Assembly (NCBI RefSeq): GCF_007830155.1
Contig: NZ_VLKY01000001.1
Span: forward strand, 434,001 to 498,000
Length of the DNA: 64,000 bases
Direction: 5' to 3'
From: Pseudomonas duriflava
Lineage (GTDB): Bacteria; Pseudomonadota; Gammaproteobacteria; Pseudomonadales; Pseudomonadaceae
The translations under genes and the position numbers were made by a program. A model generated the notes under the pieces. The model made no database searches. It saw nothing but the letters and a program-made list of their open reading frames with translations, and was not told the DNA's origin. Positions 48,665 through 58,926 of this stretch are shown here, one piece after another. Every line of letters starts with the position of its first letter. The first letter of the stretch is position 1.

Positions 48665-50167
48665 ATGAGCGAACAACCTCTAGACCAACATGCCCAAGAG
48701 CAGGAACAGAACAAGCTGATTGCCCTGCGCAAGGAAAAGCTTGCTGCCCTGCGCGCCGAACAGCGCATTGTCTTCCCGAACGATTTCCGCCGCGATAGCT
48801 ACTGCGCGGATCTGCAGAAAGCCTACGAAGGCAAGAGCAAGGAAGAGCTGGCCGAGGCGGGTATCAAGGTCAAGATTGCCGGGCGTATCATGCTCAACCG
48901 CGGCGCGTTCATGGTGCTTCAGGACATGACTGGCCGGCTTCAAGTCTATGTGGACCGCAAGAAACTGCCGGCAGAAACCCTGGAAGCGATCAAAACCTGG
49001 GACTTGGGCGATATCATCGCGGCTGAGGGCTCGCTGGCTCGTTCCGGCAAGGGCGACCTGTATGTAGATATGGACAATGTCCGTCTGCTGACCAAATCCC
49101 TGCGTCCTCTGCCTGACAAGCATCACGGCCTGACCGATACCGAGATGCGCTACCGTCAGCGCTACGTCGACCTGATCGTCAACGAAGACGTCCGCCATAC
49201 CTTCCGTGTACGCTCGCAAGTGATCGCTCACATCCGCCAGTTCCTGCGTGATCGTGACTTCCTCGAAGTCGAAACGCCTATGCTGCAGACCATTCCGGGC
49301 GGTGCGGCGGCCAAGCCATTCGAAACGCACCACAATGCGCTGGATATCGATATGTTCCTGCGTATCGCTCCAGAGCTTTATCTGAAGCGCCTCGTGGTGG
49401 GTGGCTTCGAGCGCGTATTCGAGATCAACCGCAACTTCCGTAACGAAGGCGTATCGACTCGGCATAATCCTGAGTTCACCATGCTTGAGTTCTACCAGGC
49501 GTATGCCGACTACGAAGACAACATGGACCTGACCGAGGAGTTGTTCCGCGAGCTGGCCATGGCGGTTCTAGGTACAACTGATGTGCCGTACCAGGGCAAG
49601 GTCTTCCACTTCGGTGAGCCGTTTGCACGCTTGTCCGTGTTCGACTCGATCCTGAAGTACAACCCTGAGATCAGCGATGATGATCTGCGTGACATCGAAA
49701 AAGCACGGGCGATCGCCAAGAAGGCTGGAGCGGACGTCAAGGGCTTCGAAGGGCTTGGCAAGTTGCAAACCATGATTTTCGAAGAGCTGGTCGAGCATAA
49801 ACTGGAACAGCCTACCTTCATCACTCAGTATCCGTTTGAGGTTTCGCCGCTGGCCCGTCGTAACGACGAAAACCCCAGCGTGACTGATCGCTTCGAGCTG
49901 TTCATTGGTGGTCGTGAAATTGCCAACGCCTATTCCGAGCTTAACGATGCGGAAGACCAGGCCGAGCGCTTCCATGCTCAGGTGGCTGACAAGGACGCCG
50001 GTGATGACGAAGCCATGCATTTCGATGCCGACTTCGTGGCCGCGCTGGAGTACGGCATGCCACCGGCGGCAGGTGAGGGCATTGGTATTGACCGTCTGGT
50101 CATGTTGCTAACCGATTCTCCATCGATTCGCGATGTGATCCTGTTCCCGCATATGCGCCCGCTGTAA
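48665..50167 (+). CDS. lysS: Lysyl-tRNA synthetase (class II)
   Basis: The 500-residue enzyme charges tRNA-Lys. N-terminal OB-fold anticodon domain (about 65-150, [20 protein letters not shown]) and a class-II catalytic domain with motif 2 ([20 protein letters not shown]) and motif 3 ([15 protein letters not shown]). It lies 63 bases after prfB, the common prfB-lysS pair. Confidence 0.98.
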   Translation: MSEQPLDQHAQEQEQNKLIALRKEKLAALRAEQRIVFPNDFRRDSYCADLQKAYEGKSKEELAEAGIKVKIAGRIMLNRGAFMVLQDMTGRLQVYVDRKKLPAETLEAIKTWDLGDIIAAEGSLARSGKGDLYVDMDNVRLLTKSLRPLPDKHHGLTDTEMRYRQRYVDLIVNEDVRHTFRVRSQVIAHIRQFLRDRDFLEVETPMLQTIPGGAAAKPFETHHNALDIDMFLRIAPELYLKRLVVGGFERVFEINRNFRNEGVSTRHNPEFTMLEFYQAYADYEDNMDLTEELFRELAMAVLGTTDVPYQGKVFHFGEPFARLSVFDSILKYNPEISDDDLRDIEKARAIAKKAGADVKGFEGLGKLQTMIFEELVEHKLEQPTFITQYPFEVSPLARRNDENPSVTDRFELFIGGREIANAYSELNDAEDQAERFHAQVADKDAGDDEAMHFDADFVAALEYGMPPAAGEGIGIDRLVMLLTDSPSIRDVILFPHMRPL

Positions 50168-50185
50168 GTACAACTCGTTCTAACA

Positions 50186-50221
50186 GAAAGAACCGCCTCC
50201 TGAGGGCGGTTCTTTCGTTTT
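50186..50221 (+). terminator. lysS terminator
   Basis: GAAAGAACCGCC (50186-50197) pairs with GGCGGTTCTTTC (50205-50216) over a 7-base loop and ends in GTTTT. Confidence 0.92.
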
Positions 50222-50288
50222 AGACCCTGCTAAGGCGATAAGCTATTCTGCACGTGTAAGGGGTTGTCTTCCCTGTCATGAGGTAGAC

Positions 50289-51584
50289 ATGAATTCACGC
50301 AAGGTGAAAAGTCAGTATCACGAAACAATCCGTACGTTGTCCGACCGCATCGTTGCCGCACAGGCGCCTATTCGAATTCTCGATGCGGTGAAGTGGGACG
50401 ATAATGTCAAACAAGGATTTCTGGACGGAAAAGGTAAACGACTGCCAAATATCGACCGCGCCTACTACGATCAGCGTCCGCTCGGGTTTGATCCAGATGA
50501 GGTCAAGGGCGAGTTTCAGAGCATCGAGCGGGAGGTTACGCGTCATCTTGGGCAATTCAGCCCGGTCGGGCAGATCATGCGCCGGATGTGCCGCGAGTAT
50601 CGGATGGTAGTGCGCATGCTGCAAGCGCGAGGCACGCGGGATTTTGGGCTGATCTCCCAAGAGCTTTACGGTGCCGCCTCCGATGCATTCCATGCAGGTG
50701 ATCCGACGCTAGCGGACCTGGGTATGATGATGTCGGATTATCTCAACAACATCGACAAGCGCAGCGACCTGAAGGACGAACCCAAAACCCTGACTGCCAA
50801 AGAGGCCGCGCCTATTCTGCAGCACCGGTTGAACGCGGTGTTTGGGGAAGATGAAGGCACTATTCGGGTGTTCGAATCCGATGGCATCGTCGCTGACGCT
50901 GCAGCCGGAGCCGACTACATCAAAATCCGGGCCGATGCGATGTTCAATGAACGCGATATCCGTGCCCTGGAAGTGCATGAGGGGCTGGTTCATGTAGGAA
51001 CAACGTTGAATGGTCAGAATCAGCCGATCTGCACGTTTCTCTCAAAGGGCCCGCCATCGTCCACCGTTACCCAGGAGGGTCTGGCCATTCTCATGGAGGT
51101 TATTGCGTTCGCCTCCTATCCGTCACGGCTGCGCAAGCTGACCAACCGGACGCGCGCCATTCATATGGCTGAAGAGGGTGCAGATTTCCTTGATATCTTT
51201 CGATTTTACGAGGAACAAGGATATAGCCTTGAGGATGGCTATCAGAACGCCAGTCGCGTCTTCCGGGGTTCGATTCCTAACGAGTTGCCCTTCACCAAGG
51301 ATCTGTCCTACCTCAAAGGCTTTATCTTGGTTTACAACTATATCCAGCTGGCCGTACGCAAGGGTAAGGTCGAACAGATTCCATTGCTCTTTTGTGGCAA
51401 GACGACCCTCGAAGACATGCGCATTCTTAGCCAATTGGTGGATGAGGGCTTGGTTGCTCCACCCAAGTATCTTCCGCCGCAATTTCAGGATCTTAATGCC
51501 CTGTCAGCCTGGATGTGTTTCTCCAACTTCCTGAACCATCTGAGCCTGGATCGGATCGAAGCGGACTACGCCAACATTCTCTAA
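50289..51584 (+). CDS. DUF1704/MATCAP-like HExxxH metallopeptidase homologue (QEGLA protein)
   Basis: A 431-residue cytoplasmic protein. The central region has HEGLVH (His230, Glu231, His235) and, 28 residues later, QEGLA (Glu263). This is the family labelled flavohemoglobin expression-modulating QEGLA protein or DUF1704. Its eukaryotic relatives (MATCAP/KIAA0895L) are zinc tyrosine carboxypeptidases acting on tubulin, using the HExxxH and downstream Glu as zinc ligands and base. All three elements are kept here, so a peptidase activity is plausible; the bacterial substrate is unknown to me. GAGGTAG precedes the ATG. The next two genes follow closely on the same strand. Confidence 0.88.
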   Translation: MNSRKVKSQYHETIRTLSDRIVAAQAPIRILDAVKWDDNVKQGFLDGKGKRLPNIDRAYYDQRPLGFDPDEVKGEFQSIEREVTRHLGQFSPVGQIMRRMCREYRMVVRMLQARGTRDFGLISQELYGAASDAFHAGDPTLADLGMMMSDYLNNIDKRSDLKDEPKTLTAKEAAPILQHRLNAVFGEDEGTIRVFESDGIVADAAAGADYIKIRADAMFNERDIRALEVHEGLVHVGTTLNGQNQPICTFLSKGPPSSTVTQEGLAILMEVIAFASYPSRLRKLTNRTRAIHMAEEGADFLDIFRFYEEQGYSLEDGYQNASRVFRGSIPNELPFTKDLSYLKGFILVYNYIQLAVRKGKVEQIPLLFCGKTTLEDMRILSQLVDEGLVAPPKYLPPQFQDLNALSAWMCFSNFLNHLSLDRIEADYANIL

Positions 51585-51640
51585 GGTCAGCGCTGGCGGC
51601 TATCAATGCTGCCAGCCCGCCGCTATACAGGAGTTTCATC

Positions 51641-52381
51641 ATGCCCAGCCATCAGATCGACTACCGCATCATCGGCGAGTCTATGCAAGCCGTCGAAATC
51701 GGGCTCGATCCCGGCGAGACTGTGATTGCCGAGGCGGGCGCGATGACCTACATGGAAGAGGACATCGACTTCACGGCGCGGATGGGCGATGGATCCGGTA
51801 GCATGCTTGGTAAGCTCTGGGGAGCAGGTAAGCGCATGCTAGGCGGCGAGTCTCTGTTCATGACTCATTTCACGAACGAGGGCAAGCGCAAGCGGCATGT
51901 GGCCTTTGCGGCGCCTTACCCAGGCCATGTCGTTCCGGTGGACTTGGCTGCCGTGGGTGGAACCCTGTTCTGCCAGCGCGATGCGTTCCTATGCGCTGCC
52001 CGAGGAACACGGGTTGGGGTCGCCTTTACCAAGCGACTCGGGGCCAGCTTCTTTGGTGGTGAGGGTTTCATTCTTGAAAAGCTGGAAGGCGACGGTCTCG
52101 CCTTCATGCATGCTGGCGGTACGGTGATCCGTAAGGATCTGAACGGTGAAATGTTACGGTTGGATACTGGGTGTCTAGTCGGCTTTACCGCAGGAATCGA
52201 CTACAGCATCAAACTTGCTGGTGGATTGCGCAGCATGCTGTTTGGAGGCGAAGGAATGATGCTTACGACACTCAAGGGCCGCGGCTCCGTCTGGATTCAG
52301 ACGCTTCCGTTTTCGCGTCTGGCCGAGCGGGTCTACGAGGCGACGACCAAAGCACAGGAAGAGCAGGGCAACAGTAACTAG
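51641..52381 (+). CDS. AIM24/TIGR00266 family protein
   Basis: A 246-residue beta-rich protein. I start at the ATG at 51641 behind CAGGAG; the longer frame would overlap the previous gene. Typical sequence: [46 protein letters not shown] and a Gly-rich C-terminal half with [14 protein letters not shown]. Members relate to mitochondrial AIM24 and to tryptophan RNA-binding attenuator-like folds; no bacterial function is clear to me. It lies 56 bases after the DUF1704 gene and 21 bases before the macro-domain gene. Confidence 0.88.
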   Translation: MPSHQIDYRIIGESMQAVEIGLDPGETVIAEAGAMTYMEEDIDFTARMGDGSGSMLGKLWGAGKRMLGGESLFMTHFTNEGKRKRHVAFAAPYPGHVVPVDLAAVGGTLFCQRDAFLCAARGTRVGVAFTKRLGASFFGGEGFILEKLEGDGLAFMHAGGTVIRKDLNGEMLRLDTGCLVGFTAGIDYSIKLAGGLRSMLFGGEGMMLTTLKGRGSVWIQTLPFSRLAERVYEATTKAQEEQGNSN

Positions 52382-52402
52382 GCCAAAACAAGGCAGGTTT
52401 CT

Positions 52403-52912
52403 ATGCATATCCAGGTGTGGCAGGGAGACATCACTTCGCTCGAAGTGGATGTTATCGTCAATGCTGCTAATGAGAGCTTATTAGGTGGCGGAGGCGTCGA
52501 CGGAGCGATCCATCGTGCTGCAGGGCCGGAGTTGCTTGAGTATTGCCGCCGTTTAGGCGGTTGCCCAACGGGTGAGGCACGCTTGACGCCCGGTTTCAAT
52601 CTGCTGGCTCGTTTCATCGTACATACAGTAGGCCCGGTCTGGCAGGGCGGACAGCACGACGAAGCACGCCTGTTAGCGAAGTGTTATCGTAATGCCTTGG
52701 CCCTGGCAGAGAGTGTCGATGCACATTCCATTGCGTTTCCAGCGATCAGTTGCGGCGTTTATGGCTACCCGGCTGAACACGCCGCCGCGCTGGCCGTAAA
52801 AGTGTTGAGCGAACCCAGGCCAACAGGCAGTGCGGTGCAGAGTGTTCTGCTAGTGGCCTACTCAGAGGCGATGCATCAGATACTTGAGCAGGCGATAGCC
52901 ACTGGTGGTTGA
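52403..52912 (+). CDS. ymdB: Macro-domain hydrolase, O-acetyl-ADP-ribose deacetylase type
   Basis: A 169-residue macro domain (MacroD/YmdB-like). Key blocks: [20 protein letters not shown] and IHRAAG for ADP-ribose binding with the catalytic Asp, the Arg/His-rich [14 protein letters not shown], and [12 protein letters not shown]. It hydrolyses O-acetyl-ADP-ribose or removes ADP-ribose from acidic residues. E. coli YmdB also inhibits RNase III. The symbol is by similarity only. Its closeness to the previous gene suggests cotranscription. Confidence 0.9.
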   Translation: MHIQVWQGDITSLEVDVIVNAANESLLGGGGVDGAIHRAAGPELLEYCRRLGGCPTGEARLTPGFNLLARFIVHTVGPVWQGGQHDEARLLAKCYRNALALAESVDAHSIAFPAISCGVYGYPAEHAAALAVKVLSEPRPTGSAVQSVLLVAYSEAMHQILEQAIATGG

Positions 52913-52932
52913 TATCGTGTCCTTATGAAAAA

Positions 52933-52952
52933 GCCCGGCATAAGAGCCGGGC
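52933..52952 (-). terminator. Terminator of the OmpA/DUF4398 lipoprotein operon
   Basis: GCCCGGC and GCCGGGC arms with a 6-base loop are followed on the minus strand by TTTTTCAT, a good intrinsic terminator 21 bases after the OmpA-lipoprotein stop. It is also the convergent end for the macro-domain gene. Confidence 0.85.
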
Positions 52953-52973
52953 CTATTCAATAAAACGCTTGGC

Positions 52974-53747
52974 TTACATACGTGGCGCAACCGGATTGGC
53001 GTCGTTCGAGATAGTAACTTCGACACGACGGTTCATGGCGCGATCTGCAGGCGTAGAGTTGCTGGCGACCGGGAAGGCCTCGCCATAACCACGCGTCACG
53101 ATGCGAGCAGGCGAAACGCCCATGCTGACCAGGGCAGTGCGGATGGCATTCGCGCGGCGCTCAGACAACTGCTGGTTGTAGGAGTCCGAACCTGTGCTAT
53201 CGGTATAGCCCTCAACAATGACCTGACGCTCCGGGTTCTGCTGCAGGAAGTTGGCCAACTGCTGGACATTGGCCATACCGGCTGGTTTGAGAGTAGCTTG
53301 ATCCAGATCGAACAGCACATTGCCAAAGGTCACGACAGTGCCACGATCGGTCTGCTTGGCATTAAGCTGGCTTTGCAGCTGCTTAAGCTGAGCCGTGCGC
53401 GCGTCTAGACGAGCCTGGGTACGCTGGGCATCAACACTCTGAAGCTCCTGCTCAGTCATACGCAGCTTAACGGTTTGCATGGCCGTCTGGATGCGTTGGC
53501 TAGCTAGGTAAGCCAAATGGTCGACTTTTTCCTGGTTGGCACCATCCCTATAGGCCTTGCTAGCTTTGTCTACCCATTCGCCGGCTTCTTTAGTTTCCAA
53601 GGCGGCAAGTTGAGAGGACTGTGGTTGAGCCTGGAGGGCTGCATAGTCAGCCTGGGCTTTTTCAAGGGTGGGGTTAGGTGGTGTAGAGCACGCTGCCAGA
53701 GCAATACTCAAGGCTGAAATTGCGGGGATCAGTAGGTGTTTACGCAT
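52974..53747 (-). CDS. lptF: OmpA-family outer membrane lipoprotein
   Basis: A 257-residue lipoprotein (lipobox LAAC, Cys20). I use the ATG at 53747 because AAGGA lies 9-13 bases upstream; an ATG 9 bases earlier touches this site. Residues 25-130 are a helical DUF4398-like coiled region, and 140-250 an OmpA peptidoglycan-binding domain (FGNVLFDLDQATLKPAGM, VEGYTDSTGSDSYNQQLSERRA). It should anchor the outer membrane to the wall. Size and place beside a DUF4398 gene match P. aeruginosa LptF, reported as AlgU-dependent; the symbol is by that similarity. Confidence 0.9.
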   Translation of the reverse strand: MRKHLLIPAISALSIALAACSTPPNPTLEKAQADYAALQAQPQSSQLAALETKEAGEWVDKASKAYRDGANQEKVDHLAYLASQRIQTAMQTVKLRMTEQELQSVDAQRTQARLDARTAQLKQLQSQLNAKQTDRGTVVTFGNVLFDLDQATLKPAGMANVQQLANFLQQNPERQVIVEGYTDSTGSDSYNQQLSERRANAIRTALVSMGVSPARIVTRGYGEAFPVASNSTPADRAMNRRVEVTISNDANPVAPRM

Positions 53748-53792
53748 AACATTCATCCTTAACGAAAAGAACAAGAAGAGATAGCGGAAGAG

Positions 53793-54215
53793 TTACTGCT
53801 GACCCTGCTTTTTCAATAGCTGGGTATTGATCATCCCTTCTTCGCGAATCTGCTGGATGCTCTTCTGGGCGTCCTGGAGGGCAGCCTCGGCTTTGGCGGC
53901 CTGAGTCTTACGCGTAGCCAGACGGGCATCCCACTCAGCCTGCTCAGCCAGTTTCTTAGCCTTTTCGTAGTCTTCTTGAGTCATTGCGGTCTGGGCCTGC
54001 GTCCACTTTTCCTGAGCGGATTTGGTCTCGACCGGTGCGTATTGATTACCGCCACCGCTGACAGCCTCGTTAACAGCTGACTGGGTAACCGCCATCTGCT
54101 CGGTGGGCGGGTTGCCGGCACAACCTGTTAGGACTAGCGCGCTGCCAAGGGCTAGCGCCGCGATTTTCAGCCCACAGGCTTTCTGTATCGATTTTTTGGC
54201 AGTTAGTGCATTCAT
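53793..54215 (-). CDS. DUF4398 lipoprotein
   Basis: A 140-residue lipoprotein with lipobox LTGC (Cys32) after a rather long basic lead; start at 54215 behind GGAG. The mature part is a charged helix (QEDYEKAKKLAEQAEWDARL and Ala/Gln-rich tail), the DUF4398 pattern also seen in the N-terminal half of the OmpA lipoprotein that follows 45 bases later. The two proteins probably work together in the periplasm as a coiled-coil pair. Function unknown. Confidence 0.85.
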   Translation of the reverse strand: MNALTAKKSIQKACGLKIAALALGSALVLTGCAGNPPTEQMAVTQSAVNEAVSGGGNQYAPVETKSAQEKWTQAQTAMTQEDYEKAKKLAEQAEWDARLATRKTQAAKAEAALQDAQKSIQQIREEGMINTQLLKKQGQQ

Positions 54216-54465
54216 ATCACTCAGCTCCATGTAGTAATCCAACAGCTAGGAAGTCCTGGCTGGTAGGCTAGCCGAGGCCTTTTCCTGCTACGTGAATCAA
54301 ATGACCCGTCATCAGATCAAAGGTCATTAACAAAAGGCCTCTTGAATAACGGCTATTTTATGGACTTACCTACAACAATGAACGTTCACCAGATGTGAAA
54401 AAAACATGAAAATGCCGAGTCACTGCTGCCGTGCTATTTGTCCACTCTAGGAAAAGCCGAGGCGG

Positions 54466-54810
54466 TTATTCTTGGGGCTGAGCATCTGCCTGGCTGAGCT
54501 GCTTCAGGTACTTGCGCGATAACTCAAGAAAGCGGGGCGTAGGACCAACATCCTCGTAAATCGGATCGCCCAACTCATCGGTTGCTACCACCGTCGTACC
54601 TTTCACATAAGGAAAATGAGCTTCCAGGTCGGCCAGCGCTGCACTGACCAGTTCCGACAGCAGCTCTTCGACGCTGCGCTTGGGATACATTTCATGCAAG
54701 GCATGCAACCGGGCTGCCGACTCGATGTCAAGAACGAGATTGTACTGGGCGTGACTCATGCGCCCGGTAGCAGTTTGTTCCCATTCTTTGACCAATTCAC
54801 TGATTTTCAT
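54466..54810 (-). CDS. Conserved hypothetical protein (114 residues)
   Basis: A soluble, mostly helical protein. Start at 54810 (MKISELVKEW) behind a perfect AAGGAGGT site. Notable sequence: ALHEMYPKRSVEELLSELVS, then AHFPYVKG, DELGDPIYEDVGPTPRFLEL. The segment AQYNLVLDIESAARLHAL resembles ribbon-helix-helix or antitoxin-like proteins, but I cannot support that. Homologues sit beside ppc in other Pseudomonas. Function unknown. The 250 bases downstream to the DUF4398 gene hold that gene's promoter. Confidence 0.8.
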   Translation of the reverse strand: MKISELVKEWEQTATGRMSHAQYNLVLDIESAARLHALHEMYPKRSVEELLSELVSAALADLEAHFPYVKGTTVVATDELGDPIYEDVGPTPRFLELSRKYLKQLSQADAQPQE

Positions 54811-54929
54811 ATGACACCTCCTTTGCATCCGTTTCATTACCGATACAAAAGCTAGACCGCGGAGCGGCTAATGAGGTCCCTGTGAGGTGATGTGCTAGAA
54901 CTCAAAGAGGCTATAGAGAGGAGGTCGCC

Positions 54930-57569
54930 ATGGTTGTCGAGATAGATGTCCGCTTACGGGAAGATGTTCATCAATTGGGTGAGTTATTAGGGCAGACCAT
55001 TTCCAATCAGTACGGTCCGGCTTTTCTGGAAAAGATCGAGCGTATCCGTAAAGGTGCAAAGGCCGCCCGGGGAGGCTCACTACGTGGCGAGCGGCAACTG
55101 TCTGAAACCCTGGATGCATTGGACGAATCAGAGCTGCTGCCGGTAGCTCGCGCGTTCAATCATTTTCTGAACCTGGCCAACATAGCAGAGGAATACCATC
55201 GTATCAGGCGGCGTAGTGCAGATGAGCCCGTACCGTTCGAGGATCGAGTACTTGACGAGGTGCTGGCACGTTTGAAAGCTGCAGGCCATGCCGATACGCG
55301 CGTCGCCGAAAAATTGGCCAAGCTCGATATTGAAATCGTATTGACGGCTCATCCTACCGAAGTGGCCCGCCGCACCTTGATTCAAAAGTACGAGGAGATC
55401 ACCGAGCAGCTCGCAGCCCAGGATCACGATGACCTGACACCGGCCGAACGCCGGAGTGTTCAACAGCGGTTGCGCCGTCTGATCGCCGAAGCGTGGCATA
55501 CCGAGGAGATCCGGCGGCAGCGTCCTACTCCTGTAGATGAAGCCAAATGGGGCTTCGCCGTTATCGAGAATTCCCTGTGGTATGCCGTTCCCCGACTGCT
55601 GCGGGAGGTCGATGAGACGCTATTGAAAGCGACGGGCCAACGCTTACCGCTTGAGGCAACGCCAATCCGTTTCGCCTCCTGGATGGGTGGTGATCGCGAC
55701 GGCAATCCGAACGTAACGGCAGCAATTAGTCGTGAAGTCCTGCTCCTGGCCCGTTGGATGGCGGCTGACCTTTACCGGCGCGATGTGGACCGGCTGGCCG
55801 CCGAACTTTCTATGCAGCAGGCCTCGCCTGAACTGATGGCCGAAGCGGGCGATCATCCCGAACCTTATCGTGTCATTCTCAAGCGACTGCGTGAGCGGTT
55901 GCGCGTCACGCGTGATTGGGCGGCGCGAGCAGTCCACGATCCGCACGTATCCGCTGCTGGTATCCTTGAGGACAACGAGGCATTGTTGGCACCCTTGCGG
56001 CTGTGTTATGAGTCGTTGCACGCGTGCGGGATGGGGGTAATTGCCGATGGCCCTCTGTTGGATTGTCTGCGACGTGCAGCCACCTTCGGGCTGTTTTTAG
56101 TTCGTCTTGATATTCGTCAGGATGCCGCTCGACACGCGGCTGCCCTGAACGAGATCACTGAATATTTAGGTATAGGCCGATATGCCGAGTGGGATGAGCC
56201 CCAGCGTCTTCATTTCCTAGAAAATGAATTGGCTAGTCGCCGTCCTTTGCTGGCTTGTGACTACATGCCCTCCGCCGAGACGGCTGAAGTCTTGGCGACA
56301 TGTCGGGTTATTGCCCAGGCACCAGTGGCTTCACTAGGTTCCTACGTCATCTCCATGGCGGGCGCTGCATCTGACATCCTAGCGGTACAACTTCTTTTGA
56401 AAGAATCTGGCGTACGCCGCCCGATGCGCGTTGTGCCGCTGTTCGAAACGCTCGATGATCTTGATCATGCCGGCCAAGTTATCGAAAGTCTGCTTGAGCT
56501 GCCTAGCTATCGTGAACGCTTGCAGGGACCGCAGGAGGTCATGATCGGTTACTCCGACTCGGCCAAGGATGCCGGGACATTGGCTGCAGCCTGGGCACAA
56601 TACCGTGCGCAGGAGGCATTGGTAGAGATCTGCGCACGGCAGGGAGTCGAGCTGGTGCTGTTTCATGGTCGGGGCGGTACGGTCGGGCGGGGAGGCGGCC
56701 CTGCCCATGAGGCCATCCTGTCACAGCCTCCGGGATCAGTAGCCGGGCATTTCAGAGTGACGGAGCAGGGTGAGATGATCCGGTTCAAATTCGGCCAGCC
56801 TGATATTGCCCGGCAGAATATGAATCTATATCTGGCCGCTGTACTGGAGGCAACCCTGCAACCACCTCCCGTACCAGAAGCTGAGTGGCGAGCCGATATG
56901 GATCGCCTGGCAAAAGACAGTTTGGAGGCCTATCGAGGCATCGTGCGCTTGCATCCTCAATTCGTCGATTATTTCCGGCAAGCGACACCAGAGCAGGAGT
57001 TAGGGCGTCTTCCATTGGGAAGTCGTCCGGCTAAGCGTCGCCAGGGTGGAATTGAAAGCCTACGGGCCATTCCATGGATTTTTGCCTGGACCCAGACACG
57101 CCTTATGTTGCCCGCCTGGCTGGGGTGGGAAACGGCTTTGATCAGAGCACTGGAGCGTGGAGATGGGCCCCGCCTGCAGGATATGCGTGAACGCTGGCCT
57201 TTCTTCCGTACCCGGATCGACATGTTGGAAATGGTACTGGCCAAGGCAGACGGCGAGATCGCTCGGCTGTATGATGAACGGCTGGTTCCTGAGCAGTTGC
57301 GCGCTCTTGGGGCTGAGCTCCGCGACTTGTTGTCGCAGGCGGAGCGGGCTGTGCTGCGTTTGACTGGGCAGGAGGAGCTCTTCTCCCATCATCCTCAGAC
57401 ACGAGCGTTCATTGCCGTACGTAACATCTATCTGGACCCTTTGCACTTGCTTCAGATCGAGTTACTGGCCCGTTCCCGACAAGCTGGAGAAGCAACGGCA
57501 AGCCCGCTGGATCAGGCTTTACTGGTCAGTGTTGCCGGCATTGCGGCGGGCTTGCGCAATACCGGATAA
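54930..57569 (+). CDS. ppc: Phosphoenolpyruvate carboxylase
   Basis: The 879-residue enzyme carboxylates PEP to oxaloacetate, refilling the TCA cycle. Active-site blocks: [17 protein letters not shown] (catalytic His141), [16 protein letters not shown], and [14 protein letters not shown] with the conserved Gly-rich loop. C-terminal [16 protein letters not shown] and the terminal NTG-type end are typical. A GAGGAGG site precedes the ATG. Confidence 0.98.
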   Translation: MVVEIDVRLREDVHQLGELLGQTISNQYGPAFLEKIERIRKGAKAARGGSLRGERQLSETLDALDESELLPVARAFNHFLNLANIAEEYHRIRRRSADEPVPFEDRVLDEVLARLKAAGHADTRVAEKLAKLDIEIVLTAHPTEVARRTLIQKYEEITEQLAAQDHDDLTPAERRSVQQRLRRLIAEAWHTEEIRRQRPTPVDEAKWGFAVIENSLWYAVPRLLREVDETLLKATGQRLPLEATPIRFASWMGGDRDGNPNVTAAISREVLLLARWMAADLYRRDVDRLAAELSMQQASPELMAEAGDHPEPYRVILKRLRERLRVTRDWAARAVHDPHVSAAGILEDNEALLAPLRLCYESLHACGMGVIADGPLLDCLRRAATFGLFLVRLDIRQDAARHAAALNEITEYLGIGRYAEWDEPQRLHFLENELASRRPLLACDYMPSAETAEVLATCRVIAQAPVASLGSYVISMAGAASDILAVQLLLKESGVRRPMRVVPLFETLDDLDHAGQVIESLLELPSYRERLQGPQEVMIGYSDSAKDAGTLAAAWAQYRAQEALVEICARQGVELVLFHGRGGTVGRGGGPAHEAILSQPPGSVAGHFRVTEQGEMIRFKFGQPDIARQNMNLYLAAVLEATLQPPPVPEAEWRADMDRLAKDSLEAYRGIVRLHPQFVDYFRQATPEQELGRLPLGSRPAKRRQGGIESLRAIPWIFAWTQTRLMLPAWLGWETALIRALERGDGPRLQDMRERWPFFRTRIDMLEMVLAKADGEIARLYDERLVPEQLRALGAELRDLLSQAERAVLRLTGQEELFSHHPQTRAFIAVRNIYLDPLHLLQIELLARSRQAGEATASPLDQALLVSVAGIAAGLRNTG

Positions 57570-57592
57570 AGCGGCTGTAACTACCGCACCCG

Positions 57593-57628
57593 GATCCCGC
57601 TTGATGGCTTGAAAAGCGAAGCGGGGTC
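57593..57628 (+). terminator. Terminator-like hairpin after ppc
   Basis: GATCCCGCTT (57593-57602) pairs with AAGCGGGGTC (57619-57628), ten pairs with one wobble, 16-base loop, 23 bases after the ppc stop. It lacks a U-tract. The rest of the 280-base gap before adk holds one short stem (TGGCCG/CGGCCA, 57732-57748) and presumably the adk promoter; no gene is seen. Confidence 0.4.
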
Positions 57629-57850
57629 TGCTATCAGGCAATCCGCTCATTTCATCCTGAAACGCAGAATAAATCCCTGCGACTTTAAGTGGCTTGTGCC
57701 CCCCGGTCATGCTGTGTATTTTGAATCCCCTTGGCCGTTTACCGGCCAGATACAATCAAGCGAGACTGCCTGAATGTTCATAGGGCCACTGCTGCCATCT
57801 GGTCGATTCAAGGCGAGTCCGGGATACCATAATTTTAAGGAGCGACGTGC

Positions 57851-58498
57851 ATGCGCGTGATACTGCTAGGGGCGCCCGGTGCCGGTAAAGGTACCCAGGC
57901 TCGGTTCATTACCGAGAAGTTCGGCATTCCGCAAATTTCGACCGGAGACATGCTACGGGCAGCAGTGAAGGCGGGAACGCCCTTGGGACAACAGGTGAAA
58001 GACGTCATGGCTAGTGGCGGGCTCGTATCCGATGAGATCATTATCGCTCTGATCTCCGAACGTATCCTCGAAGCCGACTGTGCCAATGGTTTTCTGTTCG
58101 ATGGTTTCCCCCGGACTATTCCTCAGGCCGAAGCACTGAAGAATGCCGGTATCGTTATTGATAACGTACTGGAAATTGCTGTAGACGACGAAGAGATCGT
58201 CAAGCGACTGTCGGGTCGTCGAGTACATGCCGCCTCCGGGCGTGTCTATCACACCGAGTACAATCCACCAAAAGTAGCCGGGCGGGATGATGAAACCGGC
58301 GAAGAGTTGATCCAGCGTGACGATGACAAGGAAGAAACGATCCGTAAGCGTCTGTCGCTGTACCATTCTCAAACCAAGCCTTTGGTGCAGTTCTATCAGC
58401 AGCTCTCCACTGTTGAGGGCAAGCCGAAGTGCAGCCGTGTAGAAGGCGTAGGCACTGTAGAAGCCATCACAGCAAAAGTGCTTGATGCATTAAGCTGA
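57851..58498 (+). CDS. adk: Adenylate kinase
   Basis: The 215-residue kinase interconverts ATP, ADP and AMP. P-loop [14 protein letters not shown]-binding [18 protein letters not shown] and the long LID form ([12 protein letters not shown] to [13 protein letters not shown]) without zinc cysteines. AAGGAG lies 8 bases before the ATG. Same order ppc-adk-tsaB as other Pseudomonas. Confidence 0.98.
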   Translation: MRVILLGAPGAGKGTQARFITEKFGIPQISTGDMLRAAVKAGTPLGQQVKDVMASGGLVSDEIIIALISERILEADCANGFLFDGFPRTIPQAEALKNAGIVIDNVLEIAVDDEEIVKRLSGRRVHAASGRVYHTEYNPPKVAGRDDETGEELIQRDDDKEETIRKRLSLYHSQTKPLVQFYQQLSTVEGKPKCSRVEGVGTVEAITAKVLDALS

Positions 58499-58525
58499 TG
58501 GCGAATACACCCGGCTTTATATGAA

Positions 58526-58548
58526 GCGGCCCTGAAGGGCCGTTTTGC
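58526..58548 (+). terminator. adk terminator
   Basis: CGGCCC (58527-58532) pairs with GGGCCG (58537-58542) over a TGAA loop, followed by TTTT. Confidence 0.85.
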
Positions 58549-58639
58549 TGTTTACATCAGACCTTTGGTCGCGAGTGTCGAACTCTTCTCTTCTGCCACA
58601 AGTCGTAATAGCGTGGACATTGATAAAGAGGACGAAGAT

Positions 58640-58828
58640 ATGAGTAGCACAGCCGATAAGATCAAAGGTACTGCCAACGAAGTCGCTGGCAAGGCCAAGC
58701 AAGGTCTCGGTGAAGCAACCGATAATCCTCGCATGAAGCACGAAGGTGATACGCAAGAAGTTAAAGGTAAAGGTCAGCAGGTCGTAGGCGACGTCAAAGA
58801 CGGCGTTAAGAAGGCTGGCAACCTCTGA
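58640..58828 (+). CDS. CsbD-family stress protein
   Basis: A 62-residue hydrophilic, Lys/Gly-rich protein starting MSSTADKIKGTANEVAGKAK, the CsbD pattern; an earlier in-frame start is unlikely since GAGG lies 9 bases before this ATG. Members are induced by general or envelope stress; the molecular role is unknown. A weak AlgU-like promoter (GAACTC, 17 bases, TCGTA at 58580-58607) lies upstream, but the -10 match is poor. Confidence 0.93.
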   Translation: MSSTADKIKGTANEVAGKAKQGLGEATDNPRMKHEGDTQEVKGKGQQVVGDVKDGVKKAGNL

Positions 58829-58850
58829 TTATCTGACTCAGGATTCATCC

Positions 58851-58874
58851 AACGGCCATCTTCGGATGGCCGTT
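58851..58874 (+). terminator. CsbD gene terminator
   Basis: AACGGCCATC and GATGGCCGTT form a perfect 10-base stem with a TTCG tetraloop, followed by GTCGTTTC. Confidence 0.75.
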
Positions 58875-58926
58875 GTCGTTTCTGAAACTTATACTTCCCG
58901 GCTTTGCTGTTGTTTGGATAAAACCA

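Noticed and set aside
47840-48676. 278-codon open frame antisense to prfB
   Set aside because: Mirror of a conserved coding gene; no ribosome-binding site and no family resemblance.
48680-49465. 261-codon open frame antisense to lysS
   Set aside because: Shadow of lysS codon usage; no independent evidence.
54466-54810. Possible antitoxin (ribbon-helix-helix-like)
   Set aside because: No toxin partner gene is adjacent and homologues sit beside ppc in related species as a conserved core gene.
57519-57755. 78-codon minus-strand frame after ppc
   Set aside because: It overlaps the ppc 3' end, has no good start signal, and covers a hairpin.
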